DNA from: Lachnospiraceae bacterium
GTDB taxonomy: Bacteria; Bacillota; Clostridia; Lachnospirales; Lachnospiraceae
Direction: 5' to 3'
Length of the DNA stretch: 34,774 nt
NCBI GenBank assembly: GCA_024685005.1
Contig: JAIKWF010000092.1
Location: 1 to 34,774 of the forward strand
Shown here: in pieces, positions 1 through 8,167 of the stretch
Numbering within the stretch: the stretch's first letter is position 1
How the letters are laid out: the number at the start of each line of letters is the position of its first letter
Position numbers and translations under genes: made by a program
The notes under the pieces: model-generated
The model's database searches: none
Told to the model about the DNA's origin: nothing
The model's input: only the letters and a program-made list of their open reading frames with translations

Positions 1-180
1 CTTATAAAAGACGGGTATCTTCGAATAGCACCCGAAGTCTTTATGCGCATTACTACCAACAGAAAAACTGCCCAAAAGCATTTTGACCGACTGAAAGAGT
101 ATGCTCCCGCGACGGGAGAAGTAAGAATCCTACGACTTACCGAAAAACAATATGAACGTATTTCTTGTTGGTTTGGATAA
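1..180 (+). CDS. cas2: CRISPR-associated endonuclease Cas2, C-terminal part (partial)
   Basis: Frame 1 is open from the window edge to a TAA at 178-180 and gives 59 residues. The reading has the C-terminal half of a Cas2 ferredoxin-like fold: 'IKDGYLRIAPEVFMRI', a helix with 'AQKHFDRLKEYAP', then 'GEVRILRLTEKQYERI', the conserved Cas2 TEKQ(Y/F) motif. Cas2 forms the Cas1-Cas2 spacer integration complex. The start and the catalytic-position Asp lie outside the window. It ends shortly after the TEKQYERI motif; as I recall, related Cas2 proteins often run further, so the tail may be short. The subtype cannot be decided because cas1 and effector genes are off the window. No standard CRISPR array follows it here. 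Family assignment is fairly sure; whether the gene is functional is unknown. Confidence 0.75.
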   Translation, partial: LIKDGYLRIAPEVFMRITTNRKTAQKHFDRLKEYAPATGEVRILRLTEKQYERISCWFG

Positions 181-200
181 AAGCTTCATTTTTGACTTTT

Positions 201-408
201 ATGACCCTCTGCTCTGTATCTGGCGCTTTGGGGTCATACAATTCTCCTGATTCCTGCTGGTTTTTGCTGATTCTGCGCTGATTCTATGACCTAGCGTGTA
301 TTCCGCGAGGGGTTTAGGGCATACGATTACTCCTGGTTCCTGCTGGTTTTTGCTGATCCTGCAATGCTTCTATGACCTAGCGCACATCCAGCGAGAGGTT
401 TAGGTCAT
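201..408. repeat. About 85-bp imperfect tandem repeats containing 37-bp dyad units
   Basis: Three 37-bp units at 201-237, 286-322 and 372-408 each begin ATGACC and end (G)GGTCAT or GGGCAT, so each has inverted ends. Unit starts are 85 and 86 bp apart. The 48-49 bp between them are also alike: both contain TTCCTGCTGGTTTTTGCTGA. The stem ends covary: unit 1 pairs ATGACCC with GGGTCAT, unit 3 pairs ATGACCTA with TAGGTCAT. This is a tandem duplication of a hairpin-forming unit just downstream of cas2. Because the 'spacers' are conserved, it is not an ordinary CRISPR array. Function is unknown. Nothing else convincing is seen between 409 and 674 apart from the palindrome at 470 and the stem and T-run at 608-653. 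Confidence 0.7.
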
Positions 409-469
409 ATTCTCTTCCTGATCCTCGCGGATCCCCCCATACTACAACTTTCTTGCCCTCACGCAAATA

Positions 470-493
470 CGACCCTCCAAATTTGGAGGGTCG
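470..493. repeat. Perfect 24-bp palindrome
   Basis: The half-site CGACCCTCCAAA at 470-481 is followed directly by its exact reverse complement at 482-493. There is no loop and no T-run, so it is a better candidate for a dimeric protein-binding site or a palindromic DNA element than for a terminator. It lies alone in the gene-free stretch between cas2 and the pilus operon. Confidence 0.6.
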
Positions 494-607
494 TTCAACC
501 AACCAAACGTTCCTACCATTAATGTTGTGGTTGATATGGTTGCCCCCCAACGCAGGATTGCCAAGATAATAGGCGTTTTGCCAGTCCACCGCGACAGTGC
601 TCATTTT

Positions 608-653
608 GCGTTACTGTCTTATGAACACTGCCGTAACGCCCGGGGCTTTTTTT
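608..653 (+). terminator. Possible rho-independent terminator for plus-strand transcription
   Basis: GCGTTAC at 608-614 pairs with GTAACGC at 633-639 over an 18-nt loop. A short G-rich stretch and seven T at 647-653 follow. The gap between stem and T-run weakens the call. If real, it would stop transcription entering from the cas2 side before it runs antisense into the pilus operon. No terminator is visible for the minus-strand operon after pilB. Confidence 0.3.
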
Positions 654-674
654 GTTATTTTCAGTTGCCTGCTT

Positions 675-2366
675 TCAGGTATCAAAGTAAGCCACTCTTC
701 TGAACTCTTCCATGGTGGTGACTCCCTGCTCCACCAGCTCGATACAGGACTGGCGAAGGGTTTTCATTCCCTGATAAGTGATAGCGTATTCCTTCAGTTC
801 CTCCGTGGTGGCTCCCTTTGCGATCATCTCGCGGATGGGCTTATCCACTACCAGGATCTCATGAATGGCAATTCGGCCGCTGTAGCCTGTGTTGTTGCAG
901 TTGTTGCAGCCTCTGGCAATCTTTACGGGGCCCAGATCCCGTCCCACAAAGCGCTGCTCCGCTTCTGTCATGGCTCCTTCCTGACAGCAGTGGGGGCACA
1001 CTTTTCTTACCAGACGCTGGGCAATGATGCCGTCCAGTGCACTAGAGAGCATGTAAGGTTCGATGCCCATGTCCACAAGGCGGACTACAGAAGATGCCGC
1101 ATCGTTGGTATGGAGGGTGGACAGAACCAGATGGCCTGTGATGGCTGCTCTGACAGAGATGGTAGCGGTTTCCTTATCACGGGTCTCACCTACCATGATG
1201 ATATCCGGATCCTGACGGAGCAAAGCCCGCAGTCCCACTTCAAAGGTGAGGCCCGCAACGGGATGCACCTGCATCTGATTCAGCCTGGGCAGGTTTTTTT
1301 CCACCGGGTCTTCAATGGTGGAAATGTTAACAGGGCGCTTGGACAGCTCTGCCAGCATCATATAGAGGGTGGTGGATTTTCCGGATCCCGTAGGTCCCGT
1401 TAAATAAATGATACCGTTCAGAGACTGAAGCATCTGCTGTACTTTTTCGTAATCGTAATCGTTCATACCGAAGGATTCGGAGTGATCGATCCTGGCATTT
1501 CCCGCAAGCAGTCTGAGTACCGCCTTTTCTCCGAAGGTGGTGGGGATCAGGGATACACGGACATTGGCGATCTGGTCCTGGATCCTGGCACGGAAGTGTC
1601 CGTCCTGGGGAACCCGACGCTCTGCGATATCCAGCTCCGCCATGATCTTGATCCTGGCGATGAGTGAGGTATGGATATTTTTCTGCAGTGTTACATAATC
1701 CACCATGGCACCGTCGATACGCATACGGACCATGGTATTTTTCTCAAAGGGTTCAATATGAATATCGGAAACGTTATCCAGATAGGCTTTCTCCAAAAGA
1801 CTGTTTACCAGGTTGATGATGGGGGTATCATCGTCTCCGTCGGAGGTATCGATGATCATCTCATCCACTTCCTGGGTGGACTGGGTCAGGTTCGCCTTAT
1901 TGACCGCTTTCTTGGCGGATACTTCGGCGTAATAGTACTGGATAGCCTTGGACAGTGGCTGGGATTCGCTTAAATACAGCTGGATATTTTTTCCGCTGAC
2001 CTGTCTGATATCCTCAATGCCGTACAGATCCAGAGGGTCATTTACCACCAGCCGGAGCATGTCGTTTTCCAGGCCGATGGGAAGCATGTTGTATTTTACC
2101 GCAAGCTGCTCCGGTACCAGGGCTATGGCTTCCATATCCACTTTGACGTTGCCGATCTCGATCATTTCGATATTCAGGCGTTCCGCCAGTGCCGAAAGCA
2201 TCTGCACTTCCGAAATAAAGCCCAGCGTAATGAGGATGGATCCGATACGCTCTCCCTTGTGCTCTTTCTGGTAGGCCAGTGCCTGCCCGAGCTGGTCGTC
2301 CGTAATATATCCCATCTCAATGAGCGTATCACCTAGTCGAAGTTTTCGAATGATACTGGTATCCAT
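675..2366 (-). CDS. pilB: Type IV pilus assembly ATPase PilB (GspE family)
   Basis: 563 residues, normal length for PilB/GspE. This cytoplasmic hexameric ATPase drives pilin polymerisation. An MshEN/N1 domain opens the protein ('GDTLIEMGYITDDQLGQAL'). The ATPase core has Walker A GPTGSGKST near residue 323, an Asp-box/Walker B segment 'DPDIIMVGETRD' near 388, and the His-box 'GHLVLSTLHTND'. A tetracysteine zinc site follows: CPHC near 456 and CNNC near 490. The ATG at 2366 has AAGGAGGG about 5 nt upstream. It is the last gene of the minus-strand operon, 28 bp after pilO. The zinc site and the full GspE fold fit an extension ATPase, not PilT. It is the only secretion ATPase in the locus. Confidence is very high for family; pilus versus pseudopilus is inferred from context. 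Confidence 0.96.
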   Translation of the reverse strand: MDTSIIRKLRLGDTLIEMGYITDDQLGQALAYQKEHKGERIGSILITLGFISEVQMLSALAERLNIEMIEIGNVKVDMEAIALVPEQLAVKYNMLPIGLENDMLRLVVNDPLDLYGIEDIRQVSGKNIQLYLSESQPLSKAIQYYYAEVSAKKAVNKANLTQSTQEVDEMIIDTSDGDDDTPIINLVNSLLEKAYLDNVSDIHIEPFEKNTMVRMRIDGAMVDYVTLQKNIHTSLIARIKIMAELDIAERRVPQDGHFRARIQDQIANVRVSLIPTTFGEKAVLRLLAGNARIDHSESFGMNDYDYEKVQQMLQSLNGIIYLTGPTGSGKSTTLYMMLAELSKRPVNISTIEDPVEKNLPRLNQMQVHPVAGLTFEVGLRALLRQDPDIIMVGETRDKETATISVRAAITGHLVLSTLHTNDAASSVVRLVDMGIEPYMLSSALDGIIAQRLVRKVCPHCCQEGAMTEAEQRFVGRDLGPVKIARGCNNCNNTGYSGRIAIHEILVVDKPIREMIAKGATTEELKEYAITYQGMKTLRQSCIELVEQGVTTMEEFRRVAYFDT

Positions 2367-2394
2367 AAAACCCTCCTTCGTTACCTGTTACCCC

Positions 2395-3195
2395 TTACTG
2401 TTCTTCCTCCTCGGGAAGCTGCATCTGCACATAAGCATTTTCGTCATACATCATAAACTGCAGTGACACGGTCAGCTGTCTGTCGGTCTCTTTTAACTCC
2501 ACGATCTGTCCGTCCACATAGGAAAATCCCGTTCCCGGAATATCCCCCCAGTTGTACTGGGTAACTCTGATGGACCGGTTCTCACACAGCTGATCCAAAA
2601 GATTTTTCAGATCCTCTTCTTTTCCATATGCCGTAAGGCTGACATTTGCGCCGTAGACGCCGGAAAGGGCCGTATCCGTAACCGCATCGGCACTTCCTTC
2701 AATATCCACGTCCTCACCGCTGTTTAAGTTGCTGGTAAAGGCATCCACTTTCGCCTGGTCGGGAGAGGTGCTTACCGTACCATCCACCGCTGCACCTGCG
2801 ATCATCTGCCATGCTTCGGAGTATTGATAAGGAGGCAGGATCATGGCTTCCTTGGGCATATCGATATACAGATCCACAGCCTTCAGTCCCCGGTCAAGAA
2901 CGTATCCTGTCAACAGATCATCGATGGCGGTGGAATCCATCATAGGATAGTAACGCTCCGTATAGCGGCTGACCCGTTCTTCGATCTGCTGCTTATAAGC
3001 CTCAACCATGGCCATGCGGGAGATCTTCATTTCCATCTCATCGTGGATCTCCTGGGCCTGGGCGATCTCTTTATTGGTAGCACGGATCTTACGAAACAGC
3101 GGCCTGTCGGCGATGATGATGAACAAAAAGATGATCACGATAAAGCCGAGCATGTATAACAGTTTTTTATCCCGCTCTGTCATTGCTGTGGTCAT
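2395..3195 (-). CDS. pilO: PilO-like pilus alignment protein
   Basis: 266 residues. A short cytoplasmic N-terminus is followed by one membrane helix (about residues 13-30, 'LLYMLGFIVIIFLFIIIAD'), a coiled coil ('KIRATNKEIAQAQEIHDEMEMKISRM'), and an extracytoplasmic domain ending in an acidic tail. This is the layout of PilO/GspM, which binds PilN to form the inner platform linking PilM and PilC. The ATG at 3195 overlaps the TGA of the preceding PilMN gene (ATGA), with GAGGAGG upstream, so the two genes are translationally coupled. Sequence identity to known PilO is weak, as usual for the family, so the assignment rests on topology plus operon position between pilMN and pilB. Confidence 0.8.
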   Translation of the reverse strand: MTTAMTERDKKLLYMLGFIVIIFLFIIIADRPLFRKIRATNKEIAQAQEIHDEMEMKISRMAMVEAYKQQIEERVSRYTERYYPMMDSTAIDDLLTGYVLDRGLKAVDLYIDMPKEAMILPPYQYSEAWQMIAGAAVDGTVSTSPDQAKVDAFTSNLNSGEDVDIEGSADAVTDTALSGVYGANVSLTAYGKEEDLKNLLDQLCENRSIRVTQYNWGDIPGTGFSYVDGQIVELKETDRQLTVSLQFMMYDENAYVQMQLPEEEEQ

Positions 3196-4751
3196 TCGCT
3201 CACCTCCTCGCTCAGTTCCTTCGGCATCTCAGGGGCTTCCTCTTTTTTCGGCTCCGCCACAATGGTGGGAACAACGTCTCTTCCGGCTGTTTCTGCCAGA
3301 ACGCAGGAAAGTCTTGCCGTCCACTCGTCTACGCCGGTGGTGTTTTCTTTTTCCGTGTATCCCTTATAATCCACATTGGTAAAGATGTTTTCTTCTTTCA
3401 GACGGCTGATAAATTCATTCAGCAGCACCACATCCTGAAAGCTGGTGGTAAAGCTCAGCTCTCCCGTGGAGGCATCATATCCGGTGATCTCCACCTGCCC
3501 CACGCCGGCAGCATCCTCCCGGATCACTGACCAGACCTGACTGACAGCCACGGGATAGGAATTCACGTTCCGCTCAAGCACCTTCAACCCTCCGTAATGC
3601 TGATTTAAGATGGCCACCCGTTCTGCCGCCACATCGTAATCAATGGCGGAAAACTTGATCTCCGGATTGGTATTGTAATCCGTCAGCTCATTTAAGTAGC
3701 GCACCCGCTGCCTGCTCAAGGCGAACATGTAGACCGTGATGGCCACCATGATCAGCGCTGTAGCCACATAGGGCACATAGATCCGAAGGAGTCGCTCCTG
3801 CTTGAGCTGTTCCTCTGATTTTTCTTTTTTAATGGATTTGAGGATATTGTTATGACCGCAGCGTGGCATAAGACCCGCTACGGGATAGACAATGCGATCA
3901 AGGGCCTGGGCTGCCCCGGTGGTATTGACTCCCCGAAGATGCATCAGGGTTCCCACTACCACGGGATTCTGCAGGGTATCGGAAATGGATCTGGACAGCA
4001 GGGCCTCATCTCCGGCTTCCATGCCCGCAAGATAAATGGTGGAAATGGGATCTTCGATCTTCTGAGATCTGGAAAACTGATCGATCTGATTGATGGTCTT
4101 GGCAACTTCTCTGGCATATTCCGCCGTGCCGGGATCGGAAAAAACTCTGGAAGTGGTGGAATAATAATATTCTCCTTTGACAAAAAAGATGGCTGTGATG
4201 GTCATGCCGTCCCGGATGAGTACAACACAGTTTTCATCTTTGGCAAATCCGGTCTGGGCAAAGAGATTGATGGCAGCGCCTACACCGCTGTAAATGGCGG
4301 AAAGGCTGACGCCTGCCTCGGAAAATACCTGCAGGTAGCTGGTTAAAAACTCCGTGTCCGTGATTTCCGTGCACACCTTGGAGGTCTTGGCTTTTTTATT
4401 GCAATCCACCCGGTAAAATCCCAGGATCTGTTCTTCTTCCCGCTCGATATACTCTCTTCTTAAGTAGGATGCGGTTTTGGAATCGTTCATCAGCGGCACG
4501 TCCACTACACGGACCATGATCTGCGGTGAGTTAACCACCAGATCAATGCCTTTTTCCGGCAGACGACTTTGTTTCCAGAAATGGCGGATGGCATCAACCA
4601 AAGACACCGGATCCGTGATAACGCCGTTTAAGACACTTCCCTCCGGCAGCATCATGGTAAAACGTCGTTTCACGCTGATGGCTTTCCCGGTGCCCCTGCC
4701 AAGCAGCACCTGAATATCCGTATTCGAAAGATACACCGTTACCTGCGACAT
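3192..4751 (-). CDS. PilM-PilN fusion protein (GspL-like)
   Basis: 519 residues. The first about 310 residues look like the actin-like cytoplasmic PilM domain (start 'SQVTVYLSNTDIQVLLGRG', internal 'ENCVVLIRDGMTITAIFF', 'TIYLAGMEAGDEALLSRSI'). A basic linker leads to one membrane helix ('IYVPYVATALIMVAITVYMF', about residues 324-345). After it come a coiled coil and a PilN-type ferredoxin-like domain ('VSQVWSVIREDAAGVGQVEITGYDAS...', 'FISRLKEENIFTNVDYKGY'), then a Pro/Glu-rich tail. In most pilus systems PilM and PilN are separate proteins joined by a PilN N-terminal peptide; a single chain resembles GspL of type II secretion. The ATG at 4751 has AGGAGGG. It lies 28 bp after pilC and overlaps pilO by 4 bp. 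Domain edges are estimated by eye. Confidence 0.85.
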   Translation of the reverse strand: MSQVTVYLSNTDIQVLLGRGTGKAISVKRRFTMMLPEGSVLNGVITDPVSLVDAIRHFWKQSRLPEKGIDLVVNSPQIMVRVVDVPLMNDSKTASYLRREYIEREEEQILGFYRVDCNKKAKTSKVCTEITDTEFLTSYLQVFSEAGVSLSAIYSGVGAAINLFAQTGFAKDENCVVLIRDGMTITAIFFVKGEYYYSTTSRVFSDPGTAEYAREVAKTINQIDQFSRSQKIEDPISTIYLAGMEAGDEALLSRSISDTLQNPVVVGTLMHLRGVNTTGAAQALDRIVYPVAGLMPRCGHNNILKSIKKEKSEEQLKQERLLRIYVPYVATALIMVAITVYMFALSRQRVRYLNELTDYNTNPEIKFSAIDYDVAAERVAILNQHYGGLKVLERNVNSYPVAVSQVWSVIREDAAGVGQVEITGYDASTGELSFTTSFQDVVLLNEFISRLKEENIFTNVDYKGYTEKENTTGVDEWTARLSCVLAETAGRDVVPTIVAEPKKEEAPEMPKELSEEVSE

Positions 4752-4779
4752 AAACCCTCCTAAATGCTCTGCCCGTTTT

Positions 4780-5979
4780 TCAACTCTGCGCGCCGATAAA
4801 TGAATAAGACTGATAGATCGGCGTAATAACCGATATCATAATAAAACCTACGATAAGCGCCATGATGATGATCATAACCGGCTCAAGCATGGCTACCATC
4901 TGTCCGATAGCCCGCTCCGATTCAAACTCCATATCATCTGCCACGGAATTGAGCATGGTATCCAAAGAACCAGCCTCTTCCCCCACCTTTATGGAGGAGA
5001 TCATTTTTCCGATAAACCCGTCCACCTTGGAAAGAGATCCGGACAGGGTCTCACCGGCCTGGGTATCCGCGATCACCTGGTCAAACTGCTTTTCAATGTA
5101 GGAATTGCCTATGGTATTGCGTGCGATCTGAAGGCATGTGATGATGGGGATTCCCGAACTGTACAGGGAACTTAAGGTTCTGGCGAATCTGGCGGTATAG
5201 ATGACCTTCATCAGCCTTCCGAATTTCGGAAAATGCACCTTTGCCCGGTCCAGTACATATTTGATCCCGGGGATCTTTTGCATGAAATATATTGCCGCAT
5301 AAACAGCCACGCAGAATATGATGATCCCGATGAGATTATTTTTCACAAAGCCGCTGATCCACATCATGATCCGGGTTGCCAGGGGCAGCACCGGCATGGA
5401 TTCAAACAGCTCTTCAAACTGGGGCATAACGTAGCCAAATATGATTGCCACCACCACTACAATGATAAATGCCAGGATCTTGGGATAGGTGGTGGCGTTC
5501 TTTACCTTGGCATTCAGTCTGTCTTCCTTGGAATACTGGTCTGCGATCTTCAGGGCCGTACCGTCCATATTTCCGGTGGACTCCGATGCTCTGAACATAT
5601 TGATCATCAGGGGCGGGAACACGCCTCCCAGTTTTTCCATGGCTTCGGAAAAGGGCACGCCCTGCATGACATTTGCGGTAATGGTTCCGTAGACCGCCTT
5701 TTCATAGGATGTTGCCGCCTCATCTTCGCAAAGCATCTGCAGTGCTCTTACCAGGGTGATACCGGAGCGGAGCAGGGTTCCGATCTGTCTGGAATACTCC
5801 GCCAGGGTTTTTGCGGAAAAGGGCTTGTAGTACTTTTTTTCCGTCTCACCCTTTGCTTCCACCAGCATCAGCTGTTTCATTTTCAGGCGATTGTGCAGAT
5901 CCTGTTCGTCCGTGGCCAGCATTTTGCCGTAGACGATCTTTCCTTCCGCTGTTTGCGCCTTATACCTGTAGTTTGCCAT
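4780..5979 (-). CDS. pilC: Type IV pilus platform protein PilC (GspF family)
   Basis: 399 residues, the normal length for PilC/GspF. This polytopic membrane protein sits above the PilB hexamer and passes rotation to the pilin base. Two GspF repeats are visible: 'YSRQIGTLLRSGITLVRALQML' and 'TARFARTLSSLYSSGIPIITCLQIA', each with a later '(F)PPLMINMFRASESTGNMD' / 'MISSIKVGEEAGSLDTML' segment. Membrane helices lie near 'ILAFIIVVVVAIIFGYVMP', 'LIGIIIFCVAVYAAIYFM' and the C-terminal 'MLEPVMIIIMALIVGFIMISVITPIYQSY'. The ATG at 5979 has GGAGGG upstream. It is the third gene of the machinery block, between pilD and pilMN. Confidence 0.96.
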   Translation of the reverse strand: MANYRYKAQTAEGKIVYGKMLATDEQDLHNRLKMKQLMLVEAKGETEKKYYKPFSAKTLAEYSRQIGTLLRSGITLVRALQMLCEDEAATSYEKAVYGTITANVMQGVPFSEAMEKLGGVFPPLMINMFRASESTGNMDGTALKIADQYSKEDRLNAKVKNATTYPKILAFIIVVVVAIIFGYVMPQFEELFESMPVLPLATRIMMWISGFVKNNLIGIIIFCVAVYAAIYFMQKIPGIKYVLDRAKVHFPKFGRLMKVIYTARFARTLSSLYSSGIPIITCLQIARNTIGNSYIEKQFDQVIADTQAGETLSGSLSKVDGFIGKMISSIKVGEEAGSLDTMLNSVADDMEFESERAIGQMVAMLEPVMIIIMALIVGFIMISVITPIYQSYSFIGAQS

Positions 5980-6017
5980 GTTCCCTCCAAAGGATCATTC
6001 CTTCGTCTGTGTAGTAT

Positions 6018-6872
6018 CTATCTTCCCATCCGGTACAGCCGTCCCGCCATCTGCAGATAACCGCTAAGGATCGCATCTCCCGCTATCATGGAAAGCGCAA
6101 TGCCGAAGCATAAGAACGGGCCAAAGGCAAAATGCCCTTTCCGGCCGGTTTTTTTACGGGCCAAAAGCCAGATGGCATAGCATCCGCCTGTAAGGATCCC
6201 CAGAAACAGCGCCACCAGCACCAGTTTCCATCCCAAAAAGAGGCCGGCCCCCGCCATCAGCTTGATATCCCCGCCTCCGAAGGCTCCGGGGATGGCAAGG
6301 GTGATCAGAAGAAGGGGCAGGGATACTGCCACAAGGCCGATCAAATGCTCGGGGATGGAGATCACGGGCAGACAAAATACGGAAGCTGCTCCCAAGATCA
6401 GCATCGCTATGGAAAGCTTATCCGGGATCATCATGGTGTCATGATCGATCACCGTCACCATAAACAAAAGACAAAAAACCAAATAGATCAAAAGCAGGCT
6501 GCAGGCCTTCCATGGAGAAATCGTCGCCGTAATATCCAGCACCCCGGAAAAAGCGATGGCTCCCTTAATGGAAGCATGTCGGCCAAACCGGAAAAACACC
6601 GCCTCCGTTATAAGGCCTCCTGCGATCTCTGCCACCAGCTCCCCGGCCGGTATCTTTTCTCCGCAGCTTCGGCAGCGTCCCTTTAAAAACAGATAGGAAA
6701 ATACCGGGATCAGGTCCTTTACCGGCAGCACCATGCCACAGTTTTCACATACATAATCTTTTCCGGAAATCCTGCCTTCCAGTCTCAGACAGAGGGCATA
6801 AAGAATGGAAAAGAATCCGGCGCCGATAAAAAACAGCCATATAATTGTAAAAATACTTAAAAATGCTTCCAT
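6018..6872 (-). CDS. pilD: Prepilin peptidase / N-methyltransferase PilD
   Basis: 284 residues. This integral-membrane aspartyl protease cleaves class III leader peptides and can methylate the new pilin N-terminus. The N-terminal zinc module is intact, with CENC (about 41-44) and CRSC (about 67-70). The catalytic Asp pair is present: 'VIDHDTMMIPD' near 142, and 'GGGDIKL' near 200, matching the GxGD rule. About seven to eight hydrophobic helices are seen. The ATG at 6872 has an AGAGGGAG site. It sits 17 bp after the small membrane-protein gene and 38 bp before pilC. All five prepilin-like proteins upstream are its likely substrates. Confidence 0.95.
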   Translation of the reverse strand: MEAFLSIFTIIWLFFIGAGFFSILYALCLRLEGRISGKDYVCENCGMVLPVKDLIPVFSYLFLKGRCRSCGEKIPAGELVAEIAGGLITEAVFFRFGRHASIKGAIAFSGVLDITATISPWKACSLLLIYLVFCLLFMVTVIDHDTMMIPDKLSIAMLILGAASVFCLPVISIPEHLIGLVAVSLPLLLITLAIPGAFGGGDIKLMAGAGLFLGWKLVLVALFLGILTGGCYAIWLLARKKTGRKGHFAFGPFLCFGIALSMIAGDAILSGYLQMAGRLYRMGR

Positions 6873-6889
6873 GCTCCCTCTTTATGCTG

Positions 6890-7411
6890 CTATTCGAAAT
6901 CCGTCACCCGAATCTGCAGATACACTTCCCACTGGCTTTTTTCCATATCCGCGGAATACTCCAGCTGCACATCATTTTCAATGAGTCCCTCCGGATCCAG
7001 CGCGGCACTCTTGTTGAAAAATACCACATAGTTCCCCTTGGTATAGGTAAAGGAATTGGCATCATTGTTCACGGTGTCCCAGCCGGTGAGAATGATCCTT
7101 CCCTCTGCTCCGGATATCTTGGCCACTTTTTCCGCAACCCCGGGAACCAGACCGTCTTTGGCCAGTGGATTGTAGATGCTGGTTCCCTCCGAATACTTTT
7201 CAATGGCGATCATCCGCATGGCAAGACGGACATCCTTTGCCTCTCTGAGGGCCTTCTGGGATGCCACGGAGGCTGTCAGATAGAACCAGATCACGGAACC
7301 TGTCAGGATCAGCATGACCCCCACCATAACGATCCGCTGCATTCTGATCCGCCGGTTCATCCTCTCCACGGGGGAATCTTCAATTGTTTCTGCATGATAG
7401 ATATCGGGCAT
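6890..7411 (-). CDS. Single-pass membrane protein of the pilus operon, function unknown
   Basis: I do not recognise the family. From the ATG at 7411 it is 173 residues. This start has AAGAGG 5 nt upstream; an in-frame GTG at 7447 has no ribosome site and is less likely. It has a cytoplasmic basic stretch ('MNRRIRMQRI'), one membrane helix ('IVMVGVMLILTGSVIWFYLTASVA'), then an extracytoplasmic domain of about 120 residues that includes 'GRIILTGWDTVNNDANSFTYTKGNYVVFF'. It lacks the Gly|x4-Glu prepilin motif, so it is not a pilin. As first gene after the major pilin terminator and directly before pilD, it could be a minor assembly component. That is inference from position only. Confidence 0.8.
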   Translation of the reverse strand: MPDIYHAETIEDSPVERMNRRIRMQRIVMVGVMLILTGSVIWFYLTASVASQKALREAKDVRLAMRMIAIEKYSEGTSIYNPLAKDGLVPGVAEKVAKISGAEGRIILTGWDTVNNDANSFTYTKGNYVVFFNKSAALDPEGLIENDVQLEYSADMEKSQWEVYLQIRVTDFE

Positions 7412-7473
7412 AGAAACCTCTTTCTTTTCCGCGCTTTCGCGTATCACACATTAATTCACGCATACCTGCGAAA

Positions 7474-7482
7474 ATTATAGCA
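7474..7482 (-). promoter_or_regulatory. Extended -10 promoter for the pilus machinery genes
   Basis: On the minus strand TGCTATAAT is a perfect extended -10 (TGnTATAAT) with no good -35. It lies after the major pilin terminator and about 65 nt before the ATG at 7411, so it could drive the 6890-to-675 machinery block by itself. The predicted start of transcription also leaves the upstream GTG (7447) without room for a ribosome site. Confidence 0.55.
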
Positions 7483-7539
7483 CATTTTGGGAGAAAAATC
7501 AGTATTGTCGCACAAAAAACCGGCATGAAGTAACGCATG

Positions 7540-7571
7540 AAAAAACCGGCACCGCGCTGTGCGATGCCGGC
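7540..7571 (-). terminator. Rho-independent terminator after the major pilin
   Basis: On the minus strand CCGGCA (7570-7565) pairs with TGCCGG (7551-7546), with three more inner pairs after one mismatch, followed by six T (7545-7540). It lies 19 nt past the major pilin stop. It would let the pilin message be made in excess over the machinery genes downstream. Confidence 0.85.
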
Positions 7572-7589
7572 TGAATTAACCCTGTGAAA

Positions 7590-8069
7590 TTATGATCCGG
7601 AAGTATTCAGTGTAACTGTCACTGCTCCGCCGCTGAGTTCTCCGGTGATACCGGTGGTGGAACCGTCCTGAGAATTGAAGGTTACCTTAAAGCTCTTAAC
7701 GGTATAGTCCTCTTTCTTCTTCGGATCAAGAGCTACAGCTGCACTTCCGTCAACCTTCTTGGAATTAACATTGTCAATCGCCGTTACTTTGGCAGGTGCG
7801 ATCATCTTATTCAGCTCGTCATTATCACCAACGCCGATATTCATGCTCGTGGTTCCCTTTGCGTAAGCTTCATCGTAGATCACCTGCAAAGCGGTATAGA
7901 TGGAATGTACTTCCTCTTCGTATTTGCCTTCCTTGGCACGATCGATATAACCTAAAAGAGCAGGTACCAGCATTGCTGCCAGAATTGCGAGGATGACCAA
8001 TACAACGATCAGCTCAACCAGTGTAAAACCTTTTTGATCTTTTTTCATTTCTTTTAATCTCTTCATCAT
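7590..8069 (-). CDS. Major type IV pilin
   Basis: 159 residues, a compact pilin. It has a short basic leader, then 'KG|FTLVELIVVLVILAILAAMLV': a textbook class III cleavage site with Phe+1 and Glu+5, followed by the alpha-1 helix. The globular part is about 110 residues, ends in Gly/Thr/Ser-rich beta strands, and has no cysteines, so there is no disulfide loop. The ATG-ATG start at 8069 has AAGGAGGAAC upstream. Its own promoter, roughly 90-nt leader and strong terminator make it the only gene in the locus built as a single high-output unit, which is why I call it the major subunit. The leader holds a small hairpin (AAGGAC/GTCCTT, 8100-8114) that might stabilise the message. Confidence 0.93.
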   Translation of the reverse strand: MMKRLKEMKKDQKGFTLVELIVVLVILAILAAMLVPALLGYIDRAKEGKYEEEVHSIYTALQVIYDEAYAKGTTSMNIGVGDNDELNKMIAPAKVTAIDNVNSKKVDGSAAVALDPKKKEDYTVKSFKVTFNSQDGSTTGITGELSGGAVTVTLNTSGS

Positions 8070-8167
8070 ATTTTCGTTCCTCCTTGGATGATTTTTGTAA
8101 AGGACCCCGTCCTTCCCGCAGCACCGTTCAAATCCGTTTTCCCGGTCTGTGCTCTTTGTGTCTCACT

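Noticed and set aside
201-408. CRISPR array after cas2
   Set aside because: Repeat-like 37-bp units are only loosely conserved and the intervening segments resemble each other, which is the opposite of repeat-spacer structure.
377-604. 75-residue minus-strand open frame
   Set aside because: Protein-like in composition, but there is no ribosome site before the ATG, its end falls inside a tandem repeat, and I recognise no family. It could be a small gene, but the support is too weak.
8070-8167. c-di-GMP riboswitch in the major pilin leader
   Set aside because: The leader is long enough and pili are common targets, but I could not match the conserved GEMM core; only small hairpins are visible.
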